Shown piece after piece: positions 35,818 through 46,738 of a stretch of 64,000 nt of DNA. Both the position numbers and the translations under genes were made by a program. Numbering within the stretch: the first letter of the stretch is position 1; each line of letters begins with the position of its first letter. The DNA comes from Dryococelus australis (lineage: Eukaryota > Arthropoda > Insecta > Phasmatodea > Phasmatidae). The notes below the pieces were generated by a model. It did no database searches. It worked only from the letters and a program-made list of their open reading frames with translations, and was not told the origin of the DNA. The stretch spans positions 63,143,260 to 63,207,259 of the forward strand of contig CM057005.1 in the NCBI GenBank assembly GCA_029891345.1. The letters are read 5' to 3'.

Positions 35818-36637
35818 TAGGGATGGGTCAGTTCCAATTTATACCGGTTCTTGAGGTTTGACTCTGATCCGGTTTTAGGTTGACTACTCGGTTCTCATTT
35901 CTACACAGCAATAATTTTAGTAATATTTTCAGATGATATACTTAGTACGAAACATCATGACTTTATCTAGTTACTGCAAAACTCTGTCATTACAAAAAAG
36001 CAAGGAGAAACTTATCAAAACAAACAAAAATTGCAGTTACCACCAAAACAATATAGGTTAATTCTCCTGTAACAAGTATTTTTTTCGTGGCAGCAATATT
36101 TCCTTACAGTGAATTACTATTGCCGTTGAAAGCATATAAATATTAATTTATTTGGTACCAATGATCACAAAAGTAATTTTCAAGGACAGGCGTTTATCAA
36201 ATATATTTAGTTTATATTCTGTCAGTTAAACGAGACAAAACGTAAACAGTCTCGTGGTGACAATGTCATAGATAAATATATACAGAGAAGATATTACACT
36301 AAGCATCAAGTGAAACAAAATGGCTGACGTTTATGTACAGATTTTTAGCTTTTAATTGTTCTAATTGTTACATGTTAACTTCTTCTAAATACGGCATTCT
36401 AGGGTATTATACAAGAGAAAAAATTATGTAAACAAATGGAATAGAGTATGTGCTTGTATTTTGCGAGAGCTTTTGGACGTGATACACGAATAATGTTTGG
36501 CATTTTTTTAAGTTATTTAAGTCTGAAATTATTAAAATGTCATCCGAATACTATAACTGAATACTGGAACCGATATTTAAATGTAGAATCGGTACCGGAA
36601 CAGGAACCGAAATTTTTTGTTATTCGACCCATCTCTA
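35818..36637. mobile_element. hAT-type non-autonomous element, 820 bp
   Basis: Terminal inverted repeats TAGGGATGGGTC (left) and TAGAGATGGGTC (right, reverse complemented). Flanking 8-bp target duplication with one mismatch: GTCAAAAT at 35810-35817 and ATCAAAAT at 36638-36645. Subterminal CCGGTTC/GAACCGG-type words occur at both ends. The interior is AT-rich and without transposase. The termini and 8-bp duplication are diagnostic of the hAT superfamily. Confidence 0.85.
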
Positions 36638-36645
36638 ATCAAAAT

Positions 36646-37284
36646 GCATGCTAACAAAACATTCCTTCCAATGACCAGATAAAACTCACTTCACCTACAC
36701 CATACCAAGCCAAATTATCTTGACCATACAATTTTTAAGCACTGAGATCAGCAATACTCTTGGCTCTAACTCAGCTGGGAGAGTTTTTTTTTATAGTTTT
36801 ACTACCCAGTGCAAAAGTGTGTATTGTGTTGAATTTGTAATAAGCATTGCATACCATTGCAGTAAAAATATGTTTATTGCTGGAAAATTCCTGTGTACTT
36901 TAAATTCATAACCGTCGGGAATTTCCAATCTAAACTGGCCCAAATCTCAAATTGGTTAGCTTAACAGGAGTTACATTTTTGTTATAATGTAATTACAGTA
37001 TAATAAAACATTATTATAGCATTAAAATTATCTAAGTTTTTACTGAAGTAACTACTAGAATTTATAAGTAAATTAAGGGTTTTAAAAATTACTGTACTAC
37101 TGTATCATTATTTTTATTAAATTGTGTTAACTGGTACACAGCTCTGGAATGACTGAAATCTGTATTTTTGATAAATGCTCACTACTAAATGTATGTGGTG
37201 TAAAATTACTCATTAATTGACAATAGCCTGCAGTGTATCAAACTTTAAAACTGTCATCAACAACATATTTTTCTGTTGTTTCAG
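36646..37284. other. AT-rich intron, no feature
   Basis: Intronic sequence between the hAT element and the exon acceptor GTTGTTTCAG. Nothing is recognised in it. Confidence 0.6.
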
Positions 37285-37482
37285 TCAAGGACACCACTTA
37301 GGTTGATCAATGAGGCTATTCATTCTGTGCTGTCAATCTCTGATCTCTTCACGGAAAGAGCACAGTTTCAGTGGATGCTAGATACATGTCTGGAGCTCTC
37401 CAGATCTCACCCTCCAGAGGATGAAATCCTCCACCAGTATCTCGTTCTCGGAGCATGCAAAGCAGCTGCAGTAGTGGGAATG
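37285..37482 (+). CDS. htt: huntingtin exon
   Basis: 66 codons, phase 0 at both ends. It reads [38 protein letters not shown] and [20 protein letters not shown] followed by AVVGM. The vertebrate protein has [32 protein letters not shown] and [20 protein letters not shown] followed by AVLGM. This is the most conserved exon in the window. The donor is ATG|GTGCGC, a poor match to consensus, but phase and homology fix it. Confidence 0.97.
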
Positions 37483-38420
37483 GTGCGCAAGTCTGTGCGA
37501 ACTATTACAACATATGTTTTATATATCACTTTTAATGGCTGTCGTAATAAAACCTTTTTTTTTTTTATTGACAGCTATATTTGATTTAGACCTAACCATT
37601 TTTCTACGCTGTGATGTACAAAAATTTGGGTTTTCAAGTGTTTGAAGAAAAAAAAGTTATTAAGGTAGAACATTTTGGTTTTCACTGGTTAACAGAAGAC
37701 AGTTGTGACTCTCAAGGTACATTCATGTCAAACAAATTTATAGCTGTTAGCTGAGCCAGCCACTGAGGAGGAAACGGCCTCTTCTCAGCCATCTAAAGGT
37801 AAAAGGTAAGTAGGGTTGTAAGGAGGATTATGACAGTAGCTGTGGACTTTGTTCCAAGACAGCCTACCAGGCCAGTCTTAATATACAGGCTTGGCACCCA
37901 TGTGACATTAAGGTCCCTGTCTTGTCCATGTTCCTCGCGATACTGGCATCGTGATATAAAACTTCTACTATAAGTACTACTGAAACCACTTTGGTCAAAC
38001 CCTATTTTGCCATATTAGGAATTATATTTAACTTCCCCAGTCGTTGTTTCATACCCAGCATGAGCAAGCCCAATGTTTAGAACCACGCCCCACCTAGAAA
38101 TGTGTCAACTTCTTCGGATCAATTATTTTTATCAGACTGTCAAAATTTGTATGAGGCATTTACAGAAAAACTTCGTTGACAGCTCTGAATGGACTGAAAA
38201 TATCATGCTTTATTTACTAGGATAACTTATTAAAAGGCTTAAATTATACATGTGTATATAGACAAAGTGTAAAATTAAAGAACTTACTAAGCAGAAATTT
38301 CTTAATTGGGAAACTTGTTAAGAGGGTTTCGTTGTAGCACCAATGCGTGTTGTTTCTGTTTGCATACTTTATTTCTTACAAGGTATGGAATTAATATTTT
38401 ATAGTTGTGTATGACTTCAG
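37483..38420. other. Intron with GC-rich patch
   Basis: It contains a moderately GC-rich patch at about 37740-37960 of unknown origin (CCAGTCTTAATATACAGGCTTGG and similar words) and a pogo-like MITE at 38163-38334. No exon is seen. Confidence 0.5.
38163..38334. mobile_element. pogo-like MITE, copy 2
   Basis: 172 bp, flanked by TA. The left end is CAGAAAAACTTCGTTGAC and the right end, reverse complemented, is CAACGAAACCCTCTTAAC. Interior words (CTTACTAAGCAGAAATTTCTTAA) recall the copy at 25778-25952 (TTATTAAGCAGGAAAACTTCTTAA). It is a degenerate member of the same family. Confidence 0.6.
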
Positions 38421-38665
38421 GATGCAGAAACACTTGAACGAGTGAAGAAACTGGTAGAGAGCAGTTTGAAAAGTGCATTCTTACCATCACGAATAGCTGC
38501 TCTTCATGGAATTCTGTACCTACTACAGAGTAATGGCATGGGCCCAAGCACAATAAGTTTAAGTATAGAACATTCCCATCAGAAAGGTGGCTTGTCTGAG
38601 GATACACTCCAAATAATTCCCTTCGCTATTGAATACATACAGAAGTACATCGACAGTTCTGTCAG
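38421..38665 (+). CDS. htt: huntingtin exon
   Basis: Phase 0 in, phase 2 out. It reads DAETLERVKKLVESSLKSAF, LPSRIAALHGILYLLQSNGM and ends IEYIQKYIDSSV. The vertebrate counterpart reads [20 protein letters not shown] and LPSRVGALHGVLYVLEC. This exon has an extra loop of about 20 residues (SHQKGGLSEDTLQ region) relative to the vertebrate protein. The acceptor is ATGACTTCAG and the donor CAG|GTATGT. Confidence 0.95.
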
Positions 38666-39758
38666 GTATGTTGTATTTAGTTCACATACCCTGTAAGTGT
38701 TTGTATAGCAGAGAACAATTTTTTAAATCTTCCATTCAAAATGTATCACACATTACCATTTCCACGATTTGGGGTGTTGTGGCAACCACAGTATCATATT
38801 CCTGTGCAATTTATATCTAACAAGTAATTTGGAGACCACTCCTTTCAGATAGTCATGTGGTTTTGCTTTTGTGCACATAAACGTTACATGCAAAGAGCAA
38901 CACAGTATAATTTTCATCATTTTTATACATCAAGTTTTGTATTGCTATTTTTTTTTCTTGAAATAGCTTAATTTGATCAACATCTTATTGGGCCTATACA
39001 TATGTGTTTGCAACTTACAAGTTTTCAGGGAGTATTCACATTCTTCAACTTTCAAAGAAGTTGTCTAACATATTCTTTTAAGCTGCCACGGTGGTATTGT
39101 GGTTGGACTACTCGCATTCAACCTAGGCAATTCAGGTTCGGTTCCTGACAGAGTTGCTTCCAGATTTTCGCATGTGGGAATCGTGTCGGATGACGATGCT
39201 GCTGGTCGGCAGGTGTTCTCTGGAATCTTCCATTTCCTCTACCCTGTCATTCCGGCGCTGCTCCATATTCACCTTGCTTCACTCTTGTTGGCTCTCAAGA
39301 AATTATTGTTAAGAGCCGCCCAAATCTCTTCACTATCTTCTCTCGTGCATATTATTTTAGTTATTTAATATGTACTTCTCAATTCTTCACCAATTGGAAG
39401 ACAATTTTAACTACCTTATGTGCAAAACAATAAAGAAAACTTAATTATTAAAATTGTCTAGGTTACCGAGGACCTAGTTGCAATCACACCAGCTTAGGTA
39501 TTTCTGATCAAAACTATGCTCAGAAGTAGCATAGTTGACACTGCTTATTATTTGCAGTGTAAACTTATGAGGTACAGAATTCTCACTAAAATAATTTGGG
39601 AAACAATTAAAATTTACTTAAATTTCGGAGACACTGCATAGAATTTTGGCATGATGTAGTAACATGTTTAGGTATTTCCAAACAAACATTTAACACATTA
39701 CAAATGTAGGTCACCAAGCTCCAATGTTTTGCACTAATGTACTACATGAAATTCATAG
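38666..39758. other. Intron with SINE
   Basis: AT-rich intron whose only recognised feature is the tRNA-derived SINE at 39082-39345. Confidence 0.6.
39082..39345 (+). repeat. tRNA-derived SINE, copy 2
   Basis: It starts GCTGCCACGGTGGTATTGTGG, with a B-box-like GGTTCGGTTCC at 39136-39146, then GATTTTCGCATGTGGGAATCG, GGCAGGTGTTCTCTGGAATC and GCGCTGCTCCATATTCACC. It is collinear with the copies at 13462 and 46383. The head is tRNA-like and the body is shared by all three. Confidence 0.75.
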
Positions 39759-39930
39759 TGTGGTGAGTGAAGAGCACCAACTGGTGATGTGGGCCCTGGT
39801 GTTCTTCCTGCTGGAGAATGTGGAGGAGCAAATGACGGAAACAGAGCTGATGCCAGTCGTGCTGCAATTTACACTTGCCCCAATCACCTACCAGTTCCTG
39901 CCTCTTCAGCTACACTTGTGTTTGCTCCAG
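39759..39930 (+). CDS. htt: huntingtin exon
   Basis: The first base completes a serine codon. It reads VVSEEHQLVMWALVFFLLEN and LAPITYQFLPLQLHLCLLQ, parallel to vertebrate HSQQHVLVMCATAFYLIEN and PSIIYHCALR. It ends in phase 0 with donor CAG|GTAAAC. The next residues expected from homology are GLER, found at the start of the exon at 42137. Confidence 0.93.
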
Positions 39931-40029
39931 GTAAACACTAATACTGCCCACTACTCTTAAGTGATCTTGCATGAGCAAGAACTGTATGTCTAGTTCTTGT
40001 ACAGCGTTAGACCAAATAAATACAGTATT

Positions 40030-40290
40030 TTTTACCCGAAAGGAAGTCAAAACTGAATCTAAGACAACACCTTCCTAAAAAAATATTGAAACCTGAATTC
40101 AAGACTACCCCTGTGAAATGCTGGAAAAAATATTTCGGTTGAAGTATTTTTGCATAAATTTATGACAAACCCTTCTTCAAGAAGTGCTATTATGTGATTA
40201 ATATGATATATTTGATATATATGATGTATTTGATTTACTTTCAAAGAAAAGCTAATCACAATGAAATAGGTGTGTGTAACCTGGCTGTAT
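40030..40290 (-). repeat. Interspersed repeat family X, copy 2
   Basis: It matches 8290-8560 over most of its length, with a short extra TGATATA-rich stretch near 40205-40230. The class is unknown and the orientation arbitrary. Confidence 0.6.
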
Positions 40291-40334
40291 ATTAGCAGCA
40301 TTTTTCTTACATTGTAAAACTTTTGTGGGTGTTC

Positions 40335-40450
40335 TATATCTATTCATGACTTGAGCCATTTCGCTTCCCAGCAAAGTGCTTCCTCTTTGGCCAGGTGCTA
40401 CCTCTCCTTACTGCAGGGTGACATCAGATAAGGGGGCCCTTGTCAAAGTT
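40335..40450 (+). repeat. Interspersed repeat Y, copy 2
   Basis: It matches 15400-15500 (TGACTTGAGCCATTTCGCTTCC, GACATCAGATAAGG). Here it is not followed by a Penelope-like coding segment. Confidence 0.5.
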
Positions 40451-40549
40451 GACAGGTACAGTCTCAGCACTACAAAAATACGTACAATCATAACACACTA
40501 TATTTAAGTATGAAAAGCCTTTGTCAAAATCGCCTAGGTTTGGAATTGA

Positions 40550-40920
40550 TAATAGTGGTGACACCTCACTGTTTCTAGCTCTGGCAGGTATTGGTATCAG
40601 TACCTACTCCCTTCTAGGTTTGTGGGTCCATGATGCTATTTATGGGGTTACTTGGTAGTCTGGAGAGGGTTAATTGACCTGGCTTGGCCGAGATCGCACC
40701 TACCTGATGGTTGGCCTTGAGCAGGGCTGTCTGTCAGTGCAAATGTAGTTGTGATGGCATGAGCCTGATCTGATTGAGCTGGACTGTATACACCTGGTTT
40801 GGTGGTTCTGGGTATTACTGATTTGGTAGCTGGCTGAACTATAACTCTGGCAGGAGTGGCAGTAATGTGGGTGGCTGGAACCTGTTGGAATTAAAGCCTT
40901 CTAGTGGTGACTGTTTAGTG
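40550..40920. repeat. GC-richer repeat-like patch
   Basis: Composition and words such as CTAGCTCTGGCAGG and TTGACCTGGCTTGGCCGAG set it apart from the AT-rich flanks. It may be another decayed LTR fragment. No terminal or coding motif confirms this. Confidence 0.25.
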
Positions 40921-41513
40921 GAGTGTATCTAATACTAGTATCAGTATATATGGTAAAGTATGATAGTTACATTACTAGTTATTTCTTGAATATCATGCCA
41001 GACATGTGTTGCAAAAAAACCATGCTAGAAGTACCATTGTGCATGCGTGTAATGCAGCAGTGTGTGCGCATGCATAACAGATGGCTGTTTAGCAGGACTA
41101 CAGACAATATGCTGTTTAGTAATTGTGGCGCTATGTTCGGTACAACACGTTGCATTTGCAGTGGAAGCTCGAGTCTCTCATCACAGTCCAGAGGATGTTT
41201 CTGGCACCATTTCAGCCTGCAATGTCACAAGTTGTTGGAATACCAGGTAAAATAATTCCACAACACCAGATTTGTGTCAACACAAAAAATATGGTTGTCC
41301 GTATAGACATTGTGTGCTGCAGGATTTAATACCCCACTTGGCTGTAATGGTGGAGACCTGCCTGGCATGATGTTGAAAAATAACTTGTGAAATGTAAATG
41401 GCAACCATTCTCAAATTACTGGTGGTAGTAGTACTTATTAAATATATTCCACTATCACTCACACTTTTCTGCTTTGTTGTAATTATACCATTTGTTTTGC
41501 CCAATTCTGTATG

Positions 41514-41611
41514 CAGGCAACTCTCGATTCTAAGACCCTTGGAATAACAACCCTCTCCAAATAACCCTTTTCTCAGGAACTATGAAGGGTCGTAGAATCG
41601 AGAGTTAACTG
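41514..41611. mobile_element. Short pogo/Tigger-like inverted-repeat element
   Basis: About 98 bp, nearly palindromic. The left arm is AACTCTCGATTCTAAGACC and the right arm, reverse complemented, is AACTCTCGATTCTACGACC. The right terminus is AACTG next to TA. The CAGTTAACTCTCGATT-type end is typical of Tigger-like MITEs. Confidence 0.65.
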
Positions 41612-42136
41612 TATGTAGTAGTTCTTGTTTACCGTAATTTACCTGTGTTCCACTGACAGTCTTTCTTTGGAAACAAATATTTTAAGTTCAGGTGCATTTC
41701 GTACACAGAAAATTGAGGGCTGGGGAAATGGCCAATCCTTATATAGCAATGATTACTGCAGAATTTAAATTACACTGCTGTAAAGAATCTACAACTTACT
41801 TTTCAACAAAACATTACTGTTGAAGTGCTTTAGTATCATCTTCAGACTGTTGCGTAATATGTAGTTTTCCATCAGCATGGTGTCATAGCTGTGCTGTGCT
41901 ACTGTTGCCATCCTGACATTGCATTTGATACAAGACACCACTCACCCTCAATTAGGGACTTTTTTTTAACCTATTACGTAATAATTAAAGAATTGGTGTG
42001 AATAGAACATTGCAGTGCATATAAGAGGCATATGTGACTGAAGCTAAACTTAAAAAATTTCTATTGAAAGCAGGGGCAGTCACAATAGTTTTTGTAGTAA
42101 AAAAAAAATTAATTTTTTGGGTACTGTACATTGCAG

Positions 42137-42280
42137 GGCCTGGAGAGATTAGTGGTGTCAAAGTCAGTTGGGGCAAGGTGCGAGAGCAAGTGACAAAATT
42201 GGCAGTGGAACAGCTTCAACATTCAAACCCGAGTGTGTTCTTGCCTGCCCTTGAACTGCTGTTGTCCTGCATGTACATAG
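42137..42280 (+). CDS. htt: huntingtin exon with a 1-base frameshift
   Basis: The 5' half reads GLERLVVSKSV in the frame required by the previous exon, matching vertebrate GLERLLLSEQL. The 3' half reads KVREQVTKLAVEQLQ and FLPALELLLSCMYIG in a different frame, matching SLVKLSVDRV and LGLMLTCMYTG. The switch falls at the GGGG run 42170-42173, where one base appears to be missing. As written, the upstream frame stops at TGA 42191-42193. The exon is 144 bp but must be 145 (modulo 3) to leave one base for the next exon. Downstream exons are intact, which favours a sequence error or a recent mutation. Confidence 0.9.
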
Positions 42281-42612
42281 GTACTACATTGTGTGATATT
42301 TTGCTGCTTGTAAACACATTAAACATAGTCACATATATATTATAGTAATTACTATGTAGGCATATTAGTAAATTGATGGTTGTTGAAACTAATTAATTTT
42401 TCATATATATGTAAGTTCTTTAGTGCTCTATTTACCATCACATAGAGTACTGTATTTTTGCTTTAATTTAATAGCAGTGGTTTTTATTTGCCAGTCTGCA
42501 TAAAAATAATTTTTTTCATAATAATTATTTTTATGACAATGAGTAAATTTTAACATCAGTGTACATGATTTTGTGTGACATTTATCTCATGATATATAAT
42601 TTTTCAATACAG

Positions 42613-42721
42613 GTAAATCAGAAAGAAAAGGAAGCCTGCAGGATGTTGAGAATAAAAGTAGAGATGCTGATCCAGAACTGCTAATTGAAGCCATGGAAAA
42701 AACATCAGTACTTTTTGACAG
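42613..42721 (+). CDS. htt: huntingtin exon
   Basis: It starts with two bases completing a glycine codon and ends with two bases of an arginine codon. It reads KSERKGSLQDVENKSRDA, then PELLIEAMEKTSVLFD, matching vertebrate KEKVSPGRTSDPN and ESVIVAMERVSVLFDR. The acceptor is TTCAATACAG. The donor GACAG|GTTCAG is weak but fits the phase. Confidence 0.93.
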
Positions 42722-42889
42722 GTTCAGTATTGAAGTACTGTTAAAAAATAATTATTCCCCACTCAGTTTTGTTGGTTCTGTTTTGTTGTACCACATGTTA
42801 GAATCGTATACTAGTTGTTGCTTATTGCTTTGGCTTTTATTACGTTAACAAATTTGAAATAACAAACTGCATTATGTTCAGACTATTTC

Positions 42890-43460
42890 TGACCACTTGC
42901 CATTGACGCATGCCAACATGCTGCGCAGCGCAGATATGCAATATGGGCGACTTCGTCCCATCTACGAGTGACCTGAACTCTGGGAAAGTCAGTAACAGTG
43001 GCAAATGTAATTTCACATATCGAGCACAGAGAGACCACCCGCTGGACAGCCTCATACGTAAATGTAATTAACGCGCTTAATTATGAAATCTACAGTCCGC
43101 CCGAAATCTCGCGTGCAAGTGCCACCCCCATAAATAAGTAAAATATTTTTGACAATCCACTACCCTACAGTTAGCCACGGAAGAAGTCCCAGCAAACCCA
43201 AGAGACAGCAGCACCCCTGTGACCTTGGGAGACGCCGGGCTTACCGGCCGCGTAGGTCAGTGAGCTCTCCCTGGTCTGCAAGAAGACTTCTCTCCTCTCC
43301 TCAGTCTGTAACATGGCTTCAAACTCCTGCCTGCTGCTTGTGAAGGCAGCACCCTCTCCAGCCCAGTGAAGGCAGCACCCTCTCCAACCCACCAGCTTGC
43401 GAAGGCTCGTCCACCACCATCTGACCGCAAGGCATCAGCTCTCTCTCCAGAGGTAATCCG
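42890..43460 (+). repeat. Interspersed repeat Z, copy 2
   Basis: Collinear with 15955-16750: GACGCATGCCAACATGCTGC, GAGACCACCCGCTGGACAGC, GTGCCACCCCCATAAATAAG, CCTGGTCTGCAAGAAGAC and CCACCACCATCTGACCGCAAGG. This copy lacks about 200 bp present in copy 1 (near 16260-16480). It carries its own short duplication, GAAGGCAGCACCCTCTCCA, at 43341-43389. Confidence 0.55.
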
Positions 43461-44865
43461 ACATCCTGTACCCCATTACCATTATCACAGTCAACTTCAT
43501 TTAACTCCCGGTGTAGCAGGTTGTCGCGACACTAACGCCCCCTGGATAACCATGTTACTAAGAACACGCTGTGAACTGCGTGAATTGCGTATATTAGTAT
43601 TTTGTTTTCATATTTTTATTAATTGGTCATCTAGGCTCACCTTCACCTAGTTTAAGAGCGCATTATATTTTATTTATATTTTAGTTTGATTAATTGTGTA
43701 TCAGTCAGCCAGGACTTCCCAGTTTCCATTTTACCGTAGTAAATATTACGTGAATTTAAATATTGTCTCGCCTACCGTCATTCAAGCTTTAGCCCCCTTT
43801 TCATTGTTTATTAATTGTGGTGTGATAAATCTTTTTCAATAATAAACCTCATTGAGAACCAGCTGTGAGGCGCATCAGTATCCACAGGAGACGGAGCTTG
43901 CAAATGTTTTGAGCTAGAAGTGGGCATGCCGCTGCTCCTGGGTTTCCGGTGTTCCCTCAGCTGTTACTCAGCATAGTCCTATATACCGGACTGCATCTCA
44001 TACAACAGGGCCTTGGGTAAGACTGCCAAAGTCTCACCCCCAGGACTGTATGTTAGCAGAAAGGTAGAAGGCTGTTCCAAATGCACAGTAAACGCTGCGG
44101 CGTTACGAGCTGCATAAAACATAGAGAGACAGACACATGCTTCACACCAGCAGACTACTGCAGAGGTAAATGTTGTGAGCCCTAGAGGTGCCACTGTATG
44201 AACCCAAGTGTGTACCACTGTCTTATGAGTCTATCTTACCACCCACACTAGAATCGCGCTGGACCACTTATTAGGTGCTTGTTGGCCAGAGTCCTATTCA
44301 GCAAGGGACTCCCCCACCAGTAGTAAGCACAACTAACCCCAAGGTAACCCCAACTAATGTAGACCCACCCAGCTCATGCATTGTAAAGTTGGCCTCAGGG
44401 AAATTAATACGGGGTCGATACCCGCCTAAGATAGATTTTCCAAACTCCTGCATAATAAAGATGCCATCGAAGAAAACCATCTGGGTTTGACTCCCACCAA
44501 AGGTCATTCCCAAACCACATTGAAACCATCCCCCAGACAACTATATTCCCGCACACCAACCGACGAGGCCCTTGTGGATAGCCCTTATAGCCCTGGCCAG
44601 ATCATCCACCGCCACCGTCACCCTCAATTAATCACCACCTTTTCACCATTTGTACGCCCTGGGACCGCTGGTGTCCCGTCTTTTGGCAGCCCTAGTCATG
44701 AGGAAGGTTGAATTTCCTGGACGTGAATCAATCTCGATCCGCCTCACTCTGGGTTTTGCCTTCCCTCTTTCGCTGAACCCGAGAGGGTGGTCAGCATAGT
44801 AACCTCTTTCCCACAGAAAGCAAGGAGGAGCGCACACGCCTCACCATATGTAAAGTGACCCAGCA
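43461..44865. repeat. Mixed repeat-like sequence
   Basis: It continues from repeat Z into retroelement-like, moderately GC-rich sequence. A 72-bp imperfect tandem duplication lies at about 44371-44515. No reverse transcriptase, gag or host exon is recognisable. It may be the remainder of the repeat Z element plus an LTR fragment. Confidence 0.35.
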
Positions 44866-45570
44866 GTAAAAAACTGAGGATTGAAACTTTAGTTAGCTGA
44901 TGGAGAGGCATCTGTAATCATGCTGCCCAGCAACACTGGACAGAGTTCTGGCAGAGATGCTCAAAACTGTCCCCTGTAGCCATACCCTATATGTATATAT
45001 GCAACAGGTGTTGTGCTCATATTGCCATATAATTGAAAGTGAGGGAGGTTGTGTTACAAAACCTGGACACATTTTGTGTGTACTTGAACCTACAGCCACA
45101 GGCTTGTAAGTATAAAAGTCATCAAATTATTGACCTATTTAGCATACCTAGCTACACGCGTGCTTAAGGTGCAAGGGGTTCTGTGTTCGAGTCATGGATA
45201 GAGCATGGATGTATACATATTTGTGTTGTCTGATTTTAATCATTTGTATCTTTTGTGAATGCAGGAACCTTCCTAATTGCTCAAATTGAACATGTACATA
45301 TATAGAATTGATTATGGATATACTGGGACTACCCAAATTTCACTGGGAGAAAACATTCATCTTGGGTGATACCTAAGGACAGTATTTCTCATTTGAAAAA
45401 GATCCAGATGTAAACTCCAACTTGAGAATCTGAATATGTGCTATTCAATGTAATTCAGTCTGCAGCATAAAGTCAACTGTTAGTACTCAAATGTAATGAC
45501 AAGCCTTCAGCTTTACACACTCTCGCCCCCTTTCAACCACTCCTCCTACATCCAATCAAACCATTGTAAT
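44866..45570. other. Intron, no recognised feature
   Basis: Mixed-composition intronic sequence. A B-box-like GTTCGAGTC near 45187 has no paired A box or tRNA fold that I can see. Confidence 0.45.
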
Positions 45571-45698
45571 CTCTCTGCATCTCACTTTACCGTTCTCCTC
45601 TCCCTGCATCCCACTCGACTTCTCTCCTCTCCCTGCTTCCCACTCGAACTTTGTCCTCAACCCTGCATCCCACTAGACCATTTTCCTCAACACTGCAG
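45571..45698 (+). repeat. 29-30 bp minisatellite, about 4 copies
   Basis: Successive units begin CTCTCTGCATCTCACT, CTCCCTGCATCCCACT, CTCCCTGCTTCCCACT and CAACCCTGCATCCCACT, each ending in a pyrimidine-rich TTCTCCT or TGTCCT. A partial unit follows. It is non-coding. Confidence 0.75.
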
Positions 45699-46035
45699 TG
45701 TGAAACAAACATACATGCATTTAAAAAAAAGAAAAGAAATTGGAATAAAAGTAAAGCACATCTAGCATACCATAACAAGAATGCAAGCAGACATGGTCTC
45801 ATTACTGTCGGCTGTGTGAAGATCCTCTTGCTTCCTGCCGGCCTGCATGGCTAGGAGTGACAGAAACTAAACTGTATGAAACCCAGAAAACATAAAGCCA
45901 TTAAAATTTGCTTGGATATTATTAAAACACTCTAATTTTGATAAACTAAGAGGTCCTCAAAATGGTTAGAAATAATTTATATCAAACCCAGAAGACTTGA
46001 AATAAACAAAATACTTCGAAAAATTTGCAGGAGGC

Positions 46036-46256
46036 GATGAAATCTAAGGCAGCATCTTGCCCTTTGGGGAGGCCTTGACTTCTCTCTGGTTAGCCACTTT
46101 CTTGGTGGCATGCAGTTTGAACCGTGCGGACTTTTTGTGTGGGGCGGCAAAGTGGAAACTCGTAGTTTCAGCGGAGTTTATCCAGATTTCAGATGGGGTG
46201 CAGTCGGCCTGTAATTGGTGCGCTGCTCAAGCGCAGGATGTGTCACGCGTCAATAT
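46036..46256 (+). repeat. Possible LTR 3'-end fragment
   Basis: GC-richer patch ending GTGTCACGCGTCAA at about 46241-46254, the same as the LTR 3' terminus at 62795-62807. No primer-binding site follows. It is possibly a truncated LTR end, and the evidence is the terminus alone. Confidence 0.3.
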
Positions 46257-46382
46257 ATTAGTCTTTACCATGTCTCTCCAACACATGTCCAAATAATTTC
46301 ACTGTGTCCAAGTTTCATTAACAATTTGTCTAAATGTGCTTTTTGCCTGTTATAATTTGAACCTCTCTTGTATACGTTCTTG

Positions 46383-46625
46383 GGGCCACGGTGGTGTAGT
46401 GGTTAGACTACTTGCCTCACACCAAGGTGAACAGGGTTAGATTCCTGTTGGGCTCACCCCCAGATTTTTGCATTTGAGAATCGTGCCGGACAATGCCTTG
46501 GGTAGGTGGGTTTTCTCTGGGATATCCCTGTTTCCCCCACCCTTACATTCCGGCACTGCTCCATACTCGCCTCGCTTCACCCTCTTCGACTCTCAAGACC
46601 TCGATGTTAACAGCCGTTCAATTAT
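46383..46625 (+). repeat. tRNA-derived SINE, copy 3 (best preserved)
   Basis: The head GGCCACGGTGGTGTAGTGGT contains an A-box-like TGGTGTAGTGG (46392-46402). A B-box-like GGTTAGATTCC lies at 46435-46445, giving the spacing of an internal RNA polymerase III promoter. The body matches copies 1 and 2 (GCACTGCTCCATACTCGCC, CTCAAGACCTCGATGTTAAC). It ends in a CACT repeat. It lies just upstream of a huntingtin exon, in the same orientation. Confidence 0.8.
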
Positions 46626-46738
46626 ATTTACTCACTCACTCACTCTTATATATTCTTCCAACTTTGTTTTATTTTTTTCTTGTTTGTATTTCCATCTTTT
46701 TACCTTTTTAATATTTTTGTAATATGTGTTATGTTTAG

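Noticed and set aside
40923..41255. Open frames at 40923-41255 flanked by an AG and a GTAAAA donor, considered as a huntingtin exon between the exons at 39759 and 42137
   Set aside because: Huntingtin runs directly from ...LHLCLLQ (exon ending 39930) to GLERLVVS (exon starting 42137) in matching phase, so no exon is needed. None of the three frames resembles huntingtin.
45160..45215. B-box-like GTTCGAGTC suggesting a tRNA gene
   Set aside because: No A box at correct spacing and no cloverleaf can be drawn.
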